Positions 31,610 through 39,907 of a stretch of DNA of 64,000 nucleotides are shown here, piece after piece. The notes under the pieces are model-generated. The model saw nothing but the letters and a program-made list of their open reading frames with translations. It was not told where the DNA came from and did no database searches. A program made the position numbers and the translations under genes. Each line of letters starts with the position of its first letter. Within the stretch, counting starts at the first letter, position 1. Source of the stretch: Terriglobia bacterium (GTDB lineage: Bacteria; Acidobacteriota; Terriglobia; JAJPHL01); contig JAJPHL010000006.1 of NCBI GenBank assembly GCA_021325275.1, positions 1 to 64,000 of the forward strand. The letters are read 5' to 3'.

Positions 31610-31804
31610 ATGGTCGGATCCGTTATCGGCGGCTTTTTCATGCTGTGCTACTTCGCCGCAGCCATTTGGGTCACGTACATGTTTTACAGGGCCCTGGCGC
31701 GGATCAGCGAAGAGCTGAGTTGGATTCGCGACATTTTGGACAAACGGATCCCCAAGGGTCCGCCGGAGCCGGTCACGCGCCCGCCGGATGGAGTGCAGCT
31801 GTAA
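31610..31804 (+). CDS. small single-pass membrane protein at the end of the oxidase operon
   Basis: 64 residues: one membrane helix (VIGGFFMLCYFAAAIWVTYMF) then an amphipathic helix (ALARISEELSWIRDILDKR) and a Pro-rich tail. An ideal ribosome site, GGAGGTGAT, precedes ATG 31610, which strongly supports translation despite the small size. Family unknown; position suggests an accessory factor of the oxidase. Confidence 0.7.
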   Translation: MVGSVIGGFFMLCYFAAAIWVTYMFYRALARISEELSWIRDILDKRIPKGPPEPVTRPPDGVQL

Positions 31805-31814
31805 AGCGTTCCCG

Positions 31815-31843
31815 TTTGGTTGTGACGAACGATTCCGTTATAC
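31815..31843 (+). promoter_or_regulatory. candidate promoter for the ferredoxin gene
   Basis: TTGGTT at 31815-31820, a 17-base spacer and TATACT at 31838-31843. The predicted start is only about 6 bases before ATG 31856, so the message would be nearly leaderless. This would let the ferredoxin be expressed separately from the oxidase genes. Confidence 0.5.
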
Positions 31844-31855
31844 TGGAGACTATCT

Positions 31856-32224
31856 ATGGCCACCACCGTTGTTGAACCCTTCGTGCTGCCGGAAAAGGCG
31901 CGCCCGAAATCCGTGGGCCGCAAGGACAAGCCGAAGAAGGCGCCCAAGGAAATCGCGGTCATCACCGACGGCTGCACCGGCTGCGCCGGGTCGCCGGCAT
32001 GTGTGGAATACTGCCCGATGGAAGATTGCATGTTCTGGGTGCCCGATCCCGACTTCCAACCGTTTGGCCGCATCATGGTGGACCCCTGGTTGTGCATCGG
32101 ATGCAAGAAATGCACCAGCAAAGGCCCGGACGGCGCGTTCCTCGATGGCTGTCCGTGGGATGCCATCGTCATGGAACCCACCGTCGATTTCGAAGCGCGT
32201 GTGGGCGTAAAGCTGCAGAACTGA
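31856..32224 (+). CDS. 4Fe-4S ferredoxin-like protein
   Basis: 122 residues. Cysteines C40, C43, C49 and C53 (DGCTGCAGSPACVEYCP) and C80, C83, C86 and C99 (CIGCKKCTSKGPDGAFLDGCP) make two cluster-binding groups, with a further C58. The spacing differs from the classic CX2CX2CX3CP in both groups, the second having a 12-residue insertion. A Lys/Pro-rich N-terminal extension of about 30 residues precedes the fold. It is probably a low-potential electron carrier; the partner is unknown. Confidence 0.85.
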   Translation: MATTVVEPFVLPEKARPKSVGRKDKPKKAPKEIAVITDGCTGCAGSPACVEYCPMEDCMFWVPDPDFQPFGRIMVDPWLCIGCKKCTSKGPDGAFLDGCPWDAIVMEPTVDFEARVGVKLQN

Positions 32225-32522
32225 CCGGGCCGTTTAGGATCCTTGGACGGTAGGCGCGAGTCGCTTTTTCCTCCGCTACCGTGCATCGCGGTCTAGCGCA
32301 TCAAACACGAAAACGATTGAAGTGGGCCGATTTGCCACGGTCCTTAGAATCGACCGCATTGATCCCGGTGCATCCGGCTGTCGGCACTGTTTTGAAGCTC
32401 AATTTGAGACACTAACCTCCTTGGTTCTGTTGACATTGCGATGACGAATGGGGTACCTTGGTGGTTGCTGCTGGCATCGCCCCCACTATGCCGCGCAAAG
32501 CATTCATTTGCCGTAGCTGTCA
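32225..32522. other. 298-base intergenic gap before the polysaccharide region
   Basis: No gene with a ribosome site is apparent on either strand. The right part holds a plausible promoter (32430-32459). No strong hairpin plus T-run terminator was recognised after the ferredoxin gene. Confidence 0.45.
32430..32459 (+). promoter_or_regulatory. candidate sigma-70 promoter of the glycosyltransferase gene
   Basis: TTGACA at 32430-32435, an 18-base spacer and TACCTT at 32454-32459. The transcript would have a leader of about 55-115 bases depending on which start the glycosyltransferase uses. Confidence 0.45.
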
Positions 32523-33719
32523 TTGGAGGATGCCATCCAAAGTCCGCGTGAAGGTGTTTATGGTAGATATCCGGCAGCTCCGATGCAGGCGCTTCGTTCG
32601 ATGCCTATCGGTGTAGGCGGCGCGGCCCTTTCCCCCAGTTTCGCCCGCACCGTGTCGGCTCCGGTGTCTTCCGCCAAGTCCGCACGTTCCTCAAAGTCGG
32701 CGACGAAAGCTCGCACCTCGGTGCGGACGTATCATCCCACCTGCACGGTTGTGGTGTGCACACGGAATCGCCCCGAGCTTTTGAACCAATGCTTGGCGGC
32801 CGTCTCGCAGCTCGATTACGGAAAGTTTGACGTGTTGGTGGTAGACAACGGCGGCGACGAACGTACCAGCGAAGTAGCAGCGTTCTGGGGTGCGGGATAC
32901 GTTCGCGAACCCGAACTCGGAGCGAGCCGCGCACGGAATCGCGGCGCGCGGATGAGCCATTCGGAAATTGTGGCGTATCTTGACGACGATGCGATCCCTG
33001 AACCGGGCTGGCTCAGCGGATTAGCTTGCGAATTCCGCGATCCGCGCGTGATGGCGGCCACCGGACAGATTCGCACGTTAAGCGTTTCGCGCGACGGCGA
33101 GGAGATTGTCGCCTCGATGGGCGGATTTGAGCGCGGCCAGGAAAAACTGACCGTCGATCAGCAGCACAAGCGTTGGTTCGAGCTCGCCAACTTCGGCGGA
33201 CTCGGCGACGGCAACATGGCTTTCCGCCGGCAAGCGTTCGAAAATTGGCCGGGCTTCCATGTGTGCTTGGGTCCCGGAACGCCGCTGCAATTTTGCGAAG
33301 AGCACCACGCGTTTTTCTCGCTCATCGCGCAAGGGTATCGCGTGATTTACACGCCGGACGCCGTGGTGCATCACTCCTCGGTGTTGCGCAGCGTGCCGGA
33401 ATTGCAAACTCGCCACTTGGCCCAGCTTTCCGCTTCCACCGCGTACGCCATGCTGCTGATGGTGGAGCAGCCGGGCTATCGCTGGGCGACGATAAAGTAT
33501 TTCATCGAAGCGCTGTTGGGACGCCGCCGCAGTTGGCGCTGCCCGCCCACCGAATCGATTCCGCGCTCCAGCGCTTTGCAAACTTTGCGCGCGCTCGCCG
33601 TGGGGCCGGTCCGCTACTTCAAGGCGCGTCTTGCCGCGCGAGAAGAATCGCGCGCCGCGGTGATTCCCGCAGTGATCCAAGAGACGGCCGCCGTCCGTTC
33701 GGCCTCCGACGACATTTAG
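32523..33719 (+). CDS. family 2 glycosyltransferase
   Basis: 398 residues (fewer if a later start is used). A Ser/Ala/Lys-rich N-terminal region of about 70 residues is followed by a GT-A fold: TCTVVVCTRNRPELLNQCLAA, FDVLVVDNGG, ASRARNRGARMS and the metal-binding YLDDDAIPEPGWL. The acceptor part includes GDGNMAFRRQAF and FCEEHHAFFSLIAQGYRVIY. It probably adds a sugar to a surface polysaccharide at the inner membrane. TTG 32523 has no ribosome site; ATG 32583 or 32604 are alternatives. It is followed within 3 bases by a methyltransferase gene. Confidence 0.87.
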   Translation: MEDAIQSPREGVYGRYPAAPMQALRSMPIGVGGAALSPSFARTVSAPVSSAKSARSSKSATKARTSVRTYHPTCTVVVCTRNRPELLNQCLAAVSQLDYGKFDVLVVDNGGDERTSEVAAFWGAGYVREPELGASRARNRGARMSHSEIVAYLDDDAIPEPGWLSGLACEFRDPRVMAATGQIRTLSVSRDGEEIVASMGGFERGQEKLTVDQQHKRWFELANFGGLGDGNMAFRRQAFENWPGFHVCLGPGTPLQFCEEHHAFFSLIAQGYRVIYTPDAVVHHSSVLRSVPELQTRHLAQLSASTAYAMLLMVEQPGYRWATIKYFIEALLGRRRSWRCPPTESIPRSSALQTLRALAVGPVRYFKARLAAREESRAAVIPAVIQETAAVRSASDDI

Positions 33720-33721
33720 GT

Positions 33722-34405
33722 GTGGCCCCCCGCGTGACCTCAGGCTGGCGGCAGAAGTACGAGCGCATGGTTCGGCGATTTCAGCAGCACCGCGCGCTCT
33801 GGAACGACCGCCTCTACGATTTCCGCCACTCCGTCGACACCGCTTGGGAAATCCCCGTATCTTTTCTAGGACTGCCGGAGGATGCGGCCCGCGATTCCTC
33901 GAACTATGGCGTATCGCGGGAAGCCCCGTTTCACCGTGCCATCGCCAGCTTGCCGATTCAATATGCGGATTTCACGTTCATCGATGTCGGCGCGGGCATG
34001 GGGAAGAGCGTTTTCATGGCCACCGACTATCCGTTCCGCCGGGTGATCGGCGTGGAGTTGTCGCGCGCGATGATGGAGGTGGCGGAGCGAAATTTGCAGC
34101 GCTACCATTCGCGCGCGCGGAAATGCTGGAACGTCGAGTTGGTATTGGCCGACGCCGCCACGTACGTTTTTCCCGCTGAGCGGAGCGTCTACTACTTTCA
34201 CGATCCCTTCGGAGCGCCGGCCACGCGCCGGGTCGCGGGGAGTATTCTGAAATCGATGGAAGAATGCCCGCGCGACAACTACATCGTGGCGGCGCACTAT
34301 GAATCGGCGACCGTTGATCGCACCTGGGACGAGTTTCCGTGGCTCACCCTCGTGGCCGATCGTGCCGATTGCCAGATTTACCGGACCCGTAGCAACTCAT
34401 CGTAA
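33722..34405 (+). CDS. SAM-dependent methyltransferase
   Basis: 227 residues. TFIDVGAGMGKSVFMATDYPF is a class I methyltransferase motif I with its GxGxG loop, followed by RVIGVELSRAMMEVAERNL (the acidic residue that binds the ribose) and ELVLADAATYVF plus VYYFHDPFGAP. The substrate is probably a sugar or glycolipid, given the glycosyltransferase neighbours. GTG 33722 lies 2 bases after the preceding stop; GTG 33734 is an alternative. Its last 28 bases overlap the convergent glycosyltransferase gene. Confidence 0.8.
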   Translation: MAPRVTSGWRQKYERMVRRFQQHRALWNDRLYDFRHSVDTAWEIPVSFLGLPEDAARDSSNYGVSREAPFHRAIASLPIQYADFTFIDVGAGMGKSVFMATDYPFRRVIGVELSRAMMEVAERNLQRYHSRARKCWNVELVLADAATYVFPAERSVYYFHDPFGAPATRRVAGSILKSMEECPRDNYIVAAHYESATVDRTWDEFPWLTLVADRADCQIYRTRSNSS

Positions 34406-35442
34406 ACCGCCGCGACCTCATCCGCCATTTGTTGCACCGAAAAATGCGCGCGCACGCGCTCGCGTCCGGCCGCGCCCATTTTGTCACGCAATTCTTCCGA
34501 GGCCAGCAATTCGATCACCCGCGCCGCGAGAATTTCGGGATCGGCCGCCGGACAGATGAGTCCCGTCACGTTGTCTTCGACCGCTTCCACTGTGCCTCCG
34601 GCGTTTGTCGCCACGACCGGAAGTCCCGCGGCCATGGCTTCGAGAACCGATAGCGGCAATCCCTCGTTCACCGAAGGACTCACGTATGCGCTCCAGCGTC
34701 CGCGCAGGAAATCGAGATCGTTGCGCCAGCCGAGAAAGCGCACGGCGTCCTGCACGCCGAGTCTGCGCGCTTCTTCTTGAAGGGCGGCCTGCTCCGTTCC
34801 TACGCCGGCGATTTCCAGGCTCGTGCCAGGGTGTGCGGCAAGAATCGCCGGCAGCGCGCGGAGCAAATAGACGATGCCTTTTTCGGGCGCCAGGCGGCAC
34901 GCCACGCCAAGGATTTTTTTCTCGCTCGTCGCGCGAGCCGCCACGGCGGGGACCTCCACGCCGCTGTACACGACGCGCGCGTGCCGGCCTTCTACCAGAC
35001 GCGCCGCGGCCTGCGATACGGCGATCACCGCATCGGCATTCCAAGTGGGAATCGGGCGCAATTCCCGGCTGTCCGGTGACGCGGGATCATAGTAGGCGTG
35101 CACGTGATAGACGATGCGCGCGCCGGTGGCCAAGCGCGCCAACGATTGCACTGATCGCGCGCCGTAGTGAACGTGCACGATTCGCCAGCCGCGGCGAGGC
35201 AAATGGCGCCAGAATCGCAACGCGCCCGCGGGATCGCGCGCGCCGCGCATCCACTGGAAGTTCAAGACTTCAACGCCCGCGCGACGCAGCTCCTCGGCGG
35301 CCGGACCGTCGCCGCCCAGGAAGCAAGCGTGCGTGCGGTAGCGATTCGCGTCGATGTGGCGAGCGATGTCGAGCACCACGTGCGCGATGCTCGATCCATC
35401 CAAATCCGGCGATCCGAGGATGTGCAAAATGTCGGCGGGCAT
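34378..35442 (-). CDS. family 4 glycosyltransferase
   Basis: 354 residues with the GT-B fold. The N-terminal domain includes DILHILGSPDLDGSSIAHVV and IVHVHYGARS. The C-terminal donor domain includes KILGVACRLAPEKGIVYLLRAL, VRFLGWRNDLDFLRGRWSAYVSPS and the EX7E-like NEGLPLSVLEAMAAGLPVVATNAGG that binds the nucleotide sugar. It starts at ATG 35442, overlapping the stop of the next upstream glycosyltransferase by one base (TGATG). Sugar specificity cannot be read from the sequence. It is the last of three GT4 genes on this strand. Confidence 0.9.
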   Translation of the reverse strand: MPADILHILGSPDLDGSSIAHVVLDIARHIDANRYRTHACFLGGDGPAAEELRRAGVEVLNFQWMRGARDPAGALRFWRHLPRRGWRIVHVHYGARSVQSLARLATGARIVYHVHAYYDPASPDSRELRPIPTWNADAVIAVSQAAARLVEGRHARVVYSGVEVPAVAARATSEKKILGVACRLAPEKGIVYLLRALPAILAAHPGTSLEIAGVGTEQAALQEEARRLGVQDAVRFLGWRNDLDFLRGRWSAYVSPSVNEGLPLSVLEAMAAGLPVVATNAGGTVEAVEDNVTGLICPAADPEILAARVIELLASEELRDKMGAAGRERVRAHFSVQQMADEVAAVYDELLRVR

Positions 35443-36509
35443 CAGGTGAGTGTCTCGCGATAGAGTTTTTCGTACTCGGCGAGCGTTTTCTCGACGGTGA
35501 AATGTCGCTCCACGCGCCGCCGCGCGGCGACACCGCGCTCCCGATCCGTTGCCGCCGCGGCCAGCGCACGATCCAGCGCGTGCGTGTCGCCGGGAGGCAC
35601 GAGCCAGCCGGCGCCGTCCGACAGCAAGCGCGGAATCTCGCCGACCGCCGTCGCGACAATCGGCAGTGACGCCGCCATCGCTTCGAGAATCGCCATCGGC
35701 AAACCTTCCGCCGCCGACGGCAGGCAAAACACGTCGAGCGCCGCGAGAATCCGTGGGACGTCTTGGCGCTCGCCCAGCAGAATGGCATTCGGCGCATTGT
35801 CGAACGCGCCGCGAAGCGGACCATCGCCGACAAACACGAGTACGGCGTTCGGTCGCACGGCGCGCAAGCGCGCGACGGCATCCACCAGCGCCGCGTGACC
35901 CTTGCCTTCGTCGAGTCGCGCCACGATTCCCACCAGAAACGCGTCGCCGGACAAGCCTAGCTCGTGGCGCGCAGCCTGTCGCGACGGCAAATCGTCGAAC
36001 GGCGCGAGCGAAATCCCGTTGTCGATTACACGAACCGGGCGGCCGCCGTCACCGAGCCACGCCTCTGCCATCTGGCGCACTTCATCCGACACCGCGACCA
36101 CATGCGACCGCCGCATCTGCATTCGGTTGATCGTGCCGTGCACGCCGCCCGGCAAGTCTTGCGGTCCATGAATCGTCATGACGATGGAAGCTTGGGGATT
36201 CCGCCAGCGCACGCACGCCACTCCGTAGCGATGCGCGAAAAGATTGTGGCAGTGCAGCACGTCGGGACGATGTTCACCGATGCACCGCCACACGCGCCGC
36301 GCAAAACCGAAGCGCGATCCGTCCCAGCCGGCCACGTCCACGCGAAAACCTTGTTGGCGCAACTGCTCTCCCAATGGGCCTGCCTCAAACAAGCAAATCA
36401 CCGAGGTGTTTTCGCTGCCACGCGCGATCGCGAGATGCGTGACAAGTTTTTCCCGCCCGCCGACAAGCAACGAGTCGATGATGTGAACGACGCGAGGCGT
36501 GGGATTCAT
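35442..36509 (-). CDS. family 4 glycosyltransferase, paralogue A
   Basis: 355 residues, GT-B fold. RVVHIIDSLLVGGREKLVTHL opens the acceptor domain; FLVGIVARLDEGKGHAALVDAV, ILLGERQDVPRILAALDVFCLPS and AEGLPMAILEAMAASLPIVAT form the donor-binding domain. It is clearly paralogous to the upstream gene (36528-37652) over its whole length, sharing FRVDVAGW, the HN/HH-xx-HRYG motif and IDNGIS/IHNGIS. The two probably arose by tandem duplication and add successive, perhaps different, sugars to the same glycan. Confidence 0.92.
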   Translation of the reverse strand: MNPTPRVVHIIDSLLVGGREKLVTHLAIARGSENTSVICLFEAGPLGEQLRQQGFRVDVAGWDGSRFGFARRVWRCIGEHRPDVLHCHNLFAHRYGVACVRWRNPQASIVMTIHGPQDLPGGVHGTINRMQMRRSHVVAVSDEVRQMAEAWLGDGGRPVRVIDNGISLAPFDDLPSRQAARHELGLSGDAFLVGIVARLDEGKGHAALVDAVARLRAVRPNAVLVFVGDGPLRGAFDNAPNAILLGERQDVPRILAALDVFCLPSAAEGLPMAILEAMAASLPIVATAVGEIPRLLSDGAGWLVPPGDTHALDRALAAAATDRERGVAARRRVERHFTVEKTLAEYEKLYRETLT

Positions 36510-36527
36510 GTCGAAGGCGGCGCGCGC

Positions 36528-37652
36528 TCAGTTGCCGCGATAAAGCGCTTCGTAGGCCGCCACCATCGCCTCGAAGGAATAATTTCCAATCATGTGTTGA
36601 CGCGCCGCTTCGCCGAGTGCGGCGGCGCGCTCGGGATCGTGCGCCATCGCGAGCAGCGCGCGATCGAGCGCCGCGAGTTGACCATGCGGAACCAGAACGC
36701 CGCAACGCCCTTGATCGAGCATTTCCGGAATGTCGCCCACCGGCGTCGCGACAATCGGTTTCGCCGCGGCCATCGCTTCCAGAATCACCAGCGGCATGCC
36801 TTCTTTGTCGGAAGGCAGGCAGAGCACATCGAGCGCCGCGAGAATCATCGGCACGTCGTGACGCTCGCCCATCAGAATCACGTTCGACTCCAACTCGAGC
36901 GCGCGAATCCGCTTTTCCACTTCGCCGCGCAACGGGCCGTCGCCGACCATCACGACGGTTGCTTTCGGAAACTGAATGCGGATGCGGCTGAGCGAATCCA
37001 CTAGCGTGATGTGGCCCTTGGCCCAATCGATTCGTCCGATGTGGCCGATGAGAAACGCGTCTTGAGGAAGACCCAACTCCGCGCGCGCGGCGTTCTTGGC
37101 CGGCAGGTTCAAGTACGGCGCCGGAGAAATTCCGTTATGGATGAACTGAACGGGCGCGTCGCTCGGTCCCAACCACTGTTCCATCACGCCGCGCATTTCT
37201 TTCGACACTGTTACCACTTGCGTGCGACGCATCAAGCGGCGATTCATTTGTCCGCGCGGACCGTTCGGCAAGTCCAGCGGTCCATGAACCGTCAGGAAGA
37301 CTCGCGGCGTGCGTCGGCGGAAACCAGCGCCGGCGCGCGCACAAAAAGCCCCATAGCGATGCGAAATAATGTGGTGGCAGTGCACGACTTCCGCTTGATG
37401 CTCGCGCATCAACTTCGCCAGCCGCCATGCGAAACTCGCGCGAAGCCCCTGGCCCCAGCCGGCGACATCGACGCGAAAGCCCTCGGCGCGCAGTTTTTCG
37501 CCGAGCACGCCCACTTCCTGGAAGCAGATGATCGACGTCGATTCGGGACCGCGCACGGCCGCTTGTTCGACAATCAGGCGCTCCCGGCCGCCAACAATCA
37601 TGCTGTCCACCAAGTGAACCACACGAGTTCGCGCGTTTGTGGAAAGCGGCAT
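36528..37652 (-). CDS. family 4 glycosyltransferase, paralogue B
   Basis: 374 residues, GT-B fold, paralogous to the next gene downstream. Key blocks: RVVHLVDSMIVGGRERLIVEQ, EVVHCHHIISHRYG, VFLTVHGPLDLPNGPRG, FLIGHIGRIDWAKGHITLVDSL, VILMGERHDVPMILAALDVLCLPS and EGMPLVILEAMAAAKPIVAT. It heads the three-gene GT4 unit, with an 18-base gap to the next gene, and is divergent from the ABC exporter genes across a 50-base gap. Probably builds the glycan exported by that transporter. Confidence 0.92.
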   Translation of the reverse strand: MPLSTNARTRVVHLVDSMIVGGRERLIVEQAAVRGPESTSIICFQEVGVLGEKLRAEGFRVDVAGWGQGLRASFAWRLAKLMREHQAEVVHCHHIISHRYGAFCARAGAGFRRRTPRVFLTVHGPLDLPNGPRGQMNRRLMRRTQVVTVSKEMRGVMEQWLGPSDAPVQFIHNGISPAPYLNLPAKNAARAELGLPQDAFLIGHIGRIDWAKGHITLVDSLSRIRIQFPKATVVMVGDGPLRGEVEKRIRALELESNVILMGERHDVPMILAALDVLCLPSDKEGMPLVILEAMAAAKPIVATPVGDIPEMLDQGRCGVLVPHGQLAALDRALLAMAHDPERAAALGEAARQHMIGNYSFEAMVAAYEALYRGN

Positions 37653-37702
37653 AGCGATCGAGCGTTCCTATCTTATAACGCCGTCCTGCCGCCTTCGCTA
37701 TA

Positions 37703-38593
37703 ATGGAAACACGCGTGGCGGCACTGTCTCCCAATCCGACAATCGACGATCCATCGGTCGCGGCGATTCCCGAAGGTCCGGTCACGAGAATTTCGGCCAC
37801 CGCTCCGGCGCCGTTGTTTCCTGCCACCGACGTGTGGCGTTTTCGCGGATTGCTCTACTTTCTCACTCTGCGCAACATCCAATTGCGTTACAAGCAGACG
37901 GCGTTTGGTTTTGCGTGGGCCGTGTTTCAGCCGCTGCTGATCGCGCTTTCGCTCAGTATGTTTCTGGGAAAGTTGGTCACCCTGCCGTCCGGCAGCGTGT
38001 CGTATTTGGCCTTTGTGTACGCGGCGATGGTGCCGTGGCAGCTTTTTGCGCAAGTAGTGAATGAAGTAAGCCAGTCGCTGAACGCCAACGCCAGTTTGAT
38101 CACCAAGGTCTACTTCCCGCGATTGCTTCTGCCGTTGTCTTCGGTGGGCGCGGGACTGATGGACGCGCTGATTCGTTTGGTCGTGCTTTTGCCGATCCTG
38201 GCGCACTACCACATTCGGCCGACAGTGGCCATTCTGGCCGCGCCGCTTTTCATGTTGTTGGCGGTGTTGTGCGCGCTGGGCGCGGGTCTCACGCTCGCCG
38301 CGTTGAATGCCCGCTACCGCGACGTGAATCAAGCGCTCGGCATCGTTCTGCAATTTCTTTTCTTTGCTTCTCCCGTGGCCTTTCCCAGCACCGTGGTTTC
38401 GAGCCGCTGGACGTTTTGGTACGGATTGAATCCACTGGTGGGATCGATCGAGGGATTCCGCTGGAGCGTCCTGGGCACGGGATCGGCGCCGGTTGTGCCG
38501 CTGCTCGCGGCGGCCATCATCACGGCCGTGCTTCTGGTGACGGGCCTGTACTATTTCCATCGGGCGGAAAAATCCTTCGCGGACGTGATTTGA
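37703..38593 (+). CDS. ABC-2 type polysaccharide export permease (Wzm/TagG-like)
   Basis: 296 residues with about six membrane helices. The ABC-2 family cues are LRYKQTAFGFAWAVFQPLLI before the first helix, MVPWQLFAQVVNEVSQSLNANASLI, the VYFPRLLLPLSS coupling region and NARYRDVNQALGIVLQFLFF followed by a SPVAFP segment. It forms the channel that exports a lipid-linked polysaccharide through the inner membrane. A TATAAT box overlaps ATG 37703, so translation more likely begins at GTG 37715 on a nearly leaderless message. Its stop overlaps the ATPase start. Confidence 0.92.
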   Translation: METRVAALSPNPTIDDPSVAAIPEGPVTRISATAPAPLFPATDVWRFRGLLYFLTLRNIQLRYKQTAFGFAWAVFQPLLIALSLSMFLGKLVTLPSGSVSYLAFVYAAMVPWQLFAQVVNEVSQSLNANASLITKVYFPRLLLPLSSVGAGLMDALIRLVVLLPILAHYHIRPTVAILAAPLFMLLAVLCALGAGLTLAALNARYRDVNQALGIVLQFLFFASPVAFPSTVVSSRWTFWYGLNPLVGSIEGFRWSVLGTGSAPVVPLLAAAIITAVLLVTGLYYFHRAEKSFADVI

Positions 38594-39903
38594 TGAAGGG
38601 CCATGTGAGCACACCCGTCATTCGTTGCGAGGGAATCGGAAAGCGCTACAGTCTCGGCGAGCGTCAAGGCATCCGATCGGTGCGGGAAATCGTCAACGAT
38701 GTTTTGACCGGCCGGGTGTTTGTGCAAGAGCCGGCGCGGGAAGAATTTCTGTGGGCCGTTCGCGACATTTCACTGGAAGTCCGGCGCGGCGAAGTTCTGG
38801 GAATCATCGGGAAGAACGGCTCGGGCAAGTCGACGCTGCTGAAAGTCCTGGCTCGCATTACCGCGCCGACCGAGGGTTGGGCGGAAATCCGCGGGCGCGT
38901 CGGCACGCTGCTGGAAGTGGGAACGGGTTTCCATCCCGAATTGACGGGACGCGAAAACATCTGGCTCAACGGCGCGGTGTTGGGCATGCACAAACCGGAA
39001 ATCGCGCGCAAGTTCGACGAGATCGTGGCGTTCTCCGAGATCGAAGCGTTTCTGGACGTGCCGGTGAAGCGGTATTCCAGCGGCATGTACACGCGGCTGG
39101 CGTTTTCCGTGGCCGCGCATTTGGAAAGCGAAATCCTGTTCGTCGATGAAGTGCTGGCCGTGGGCGACGTGACGTTCCAGGCGAAGTGCCTGGGAAAAAT
39201 GAGCGACGCCGCGCACCAAGGGCGCACCGTGTTGTTTGTGAGCCACAATCTGCTCGCGGTGGAGTCGCTGTGTACGCGCGCGATTTGCTTGCAAGATGGG
39301 AAAGCGATCTTTGAAGGCCGCCCGCGGCAAGTGGTGAACGCCTACTTGGATCGCATGGTTCCGGCGGCGGTGGCGGTTACCTACCAAGCCCCCGAGCAGG
39401 CGCCGGGCAATCACGTTTTTCGTTTACGCCGCGCCGGCGTACGTCCACTCGCTGGATCCCCCGGCGACGCGCTGACCGTCCGCACGCCGTTTGTGGTGGA
39501 AGTGGAATACTGGAAACTGCGCGGCGATGTCAGCGTGGAGATTTGGGTGGAAGTCTACAACGAGCACGGCGTGCATTTGTTCGTCACCGGATGGCAGGAT
39601 CGCCCGGCCGCGCCCGCGGGGCTCTTGCGCAGTTCCTTTGTGATTCCCGGCGATTTCATGAACAACGGCCTGCATCATTTTCAGATTGTCGTGTCGCCCG
39701 AGAGTCCCACGGATGTGTTCCACTGTCCCGGAACTTTCGGATTTGAGATTCGCGATACGTCCGAGGGCCAACGCGAGGGAACCGAGCAAGGCGATTGGAA
39801 TGGCGCGGTGCGGCCATTGTTGCAATGGAAGTGCGAGTCGATCGAATCCGGCGCCGGCGTCGTAGGCGAGCCGCAGCCGATCGCGCTGCCTCAGGGCCGC
39901 TGA
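38593..39903 (+). CDS. polysaccharide ABC transporter ATPase with C-terminal glycan-binding domain (Wzt-like)
   Basis: 436 residues. The ATPase half has Walker A IIGKNGSGKST (about 71-81), a signature loop VKRYSSGMYTRLAF, Walker B SEILFVDEVLAVGD and the H-loop VLFVSHN. The last 170 residues form a beta-sandwich-like domain (VEVEYWKLRGDVSVEIWVEV, VIPGDFMNNGLHHFQIVV) as in Wzt proteins that recognise the non-reducing end of the glycan. That suggests chain-length-coupled export. The start overlaps the permease stop (TGATG), so both are made together. Confidence 0.93.
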   Translation: MKGHVSTPVIRCEGIGKRYSLGERQGIRSVREIVNDVLTGRVFVQEPAREEFLWAVRDISLEVRRGEVLGIIGKNGSGKSTLLKVLARITAPTEGWAEIRGRVGTLLEVGTGFHPELTGRENIWLNGAVLGMHKPEIARKFDEIVAFSEIEAFLDVPVKRYSSGMYTRLAFSVAAHLESEILFVDEVLAVGDVTFQAKCLGKMSDAAHQGRTVLFVSHNLLAVESLCTRAICLQDGKAIFEGRPRQVVNAYLDRMVPAAVAVTYQAPEQAPGNHVFRLRRAGVRPLAGSPGDALTVRTPFVVEVEYWKLRGDVSVEIWVEVYNEHGVHLFVTGWQDRPAAPAGLLRSSFVIPGDFMNNGLHHFQIVVSPESPTDVFHCPGTFGFEIRDTSEGQREGTEQGDWNGAVRPLLQWKCESIESGAGVVGEPQPIALPQGR

Positions 39904-39907
39904 ACGT

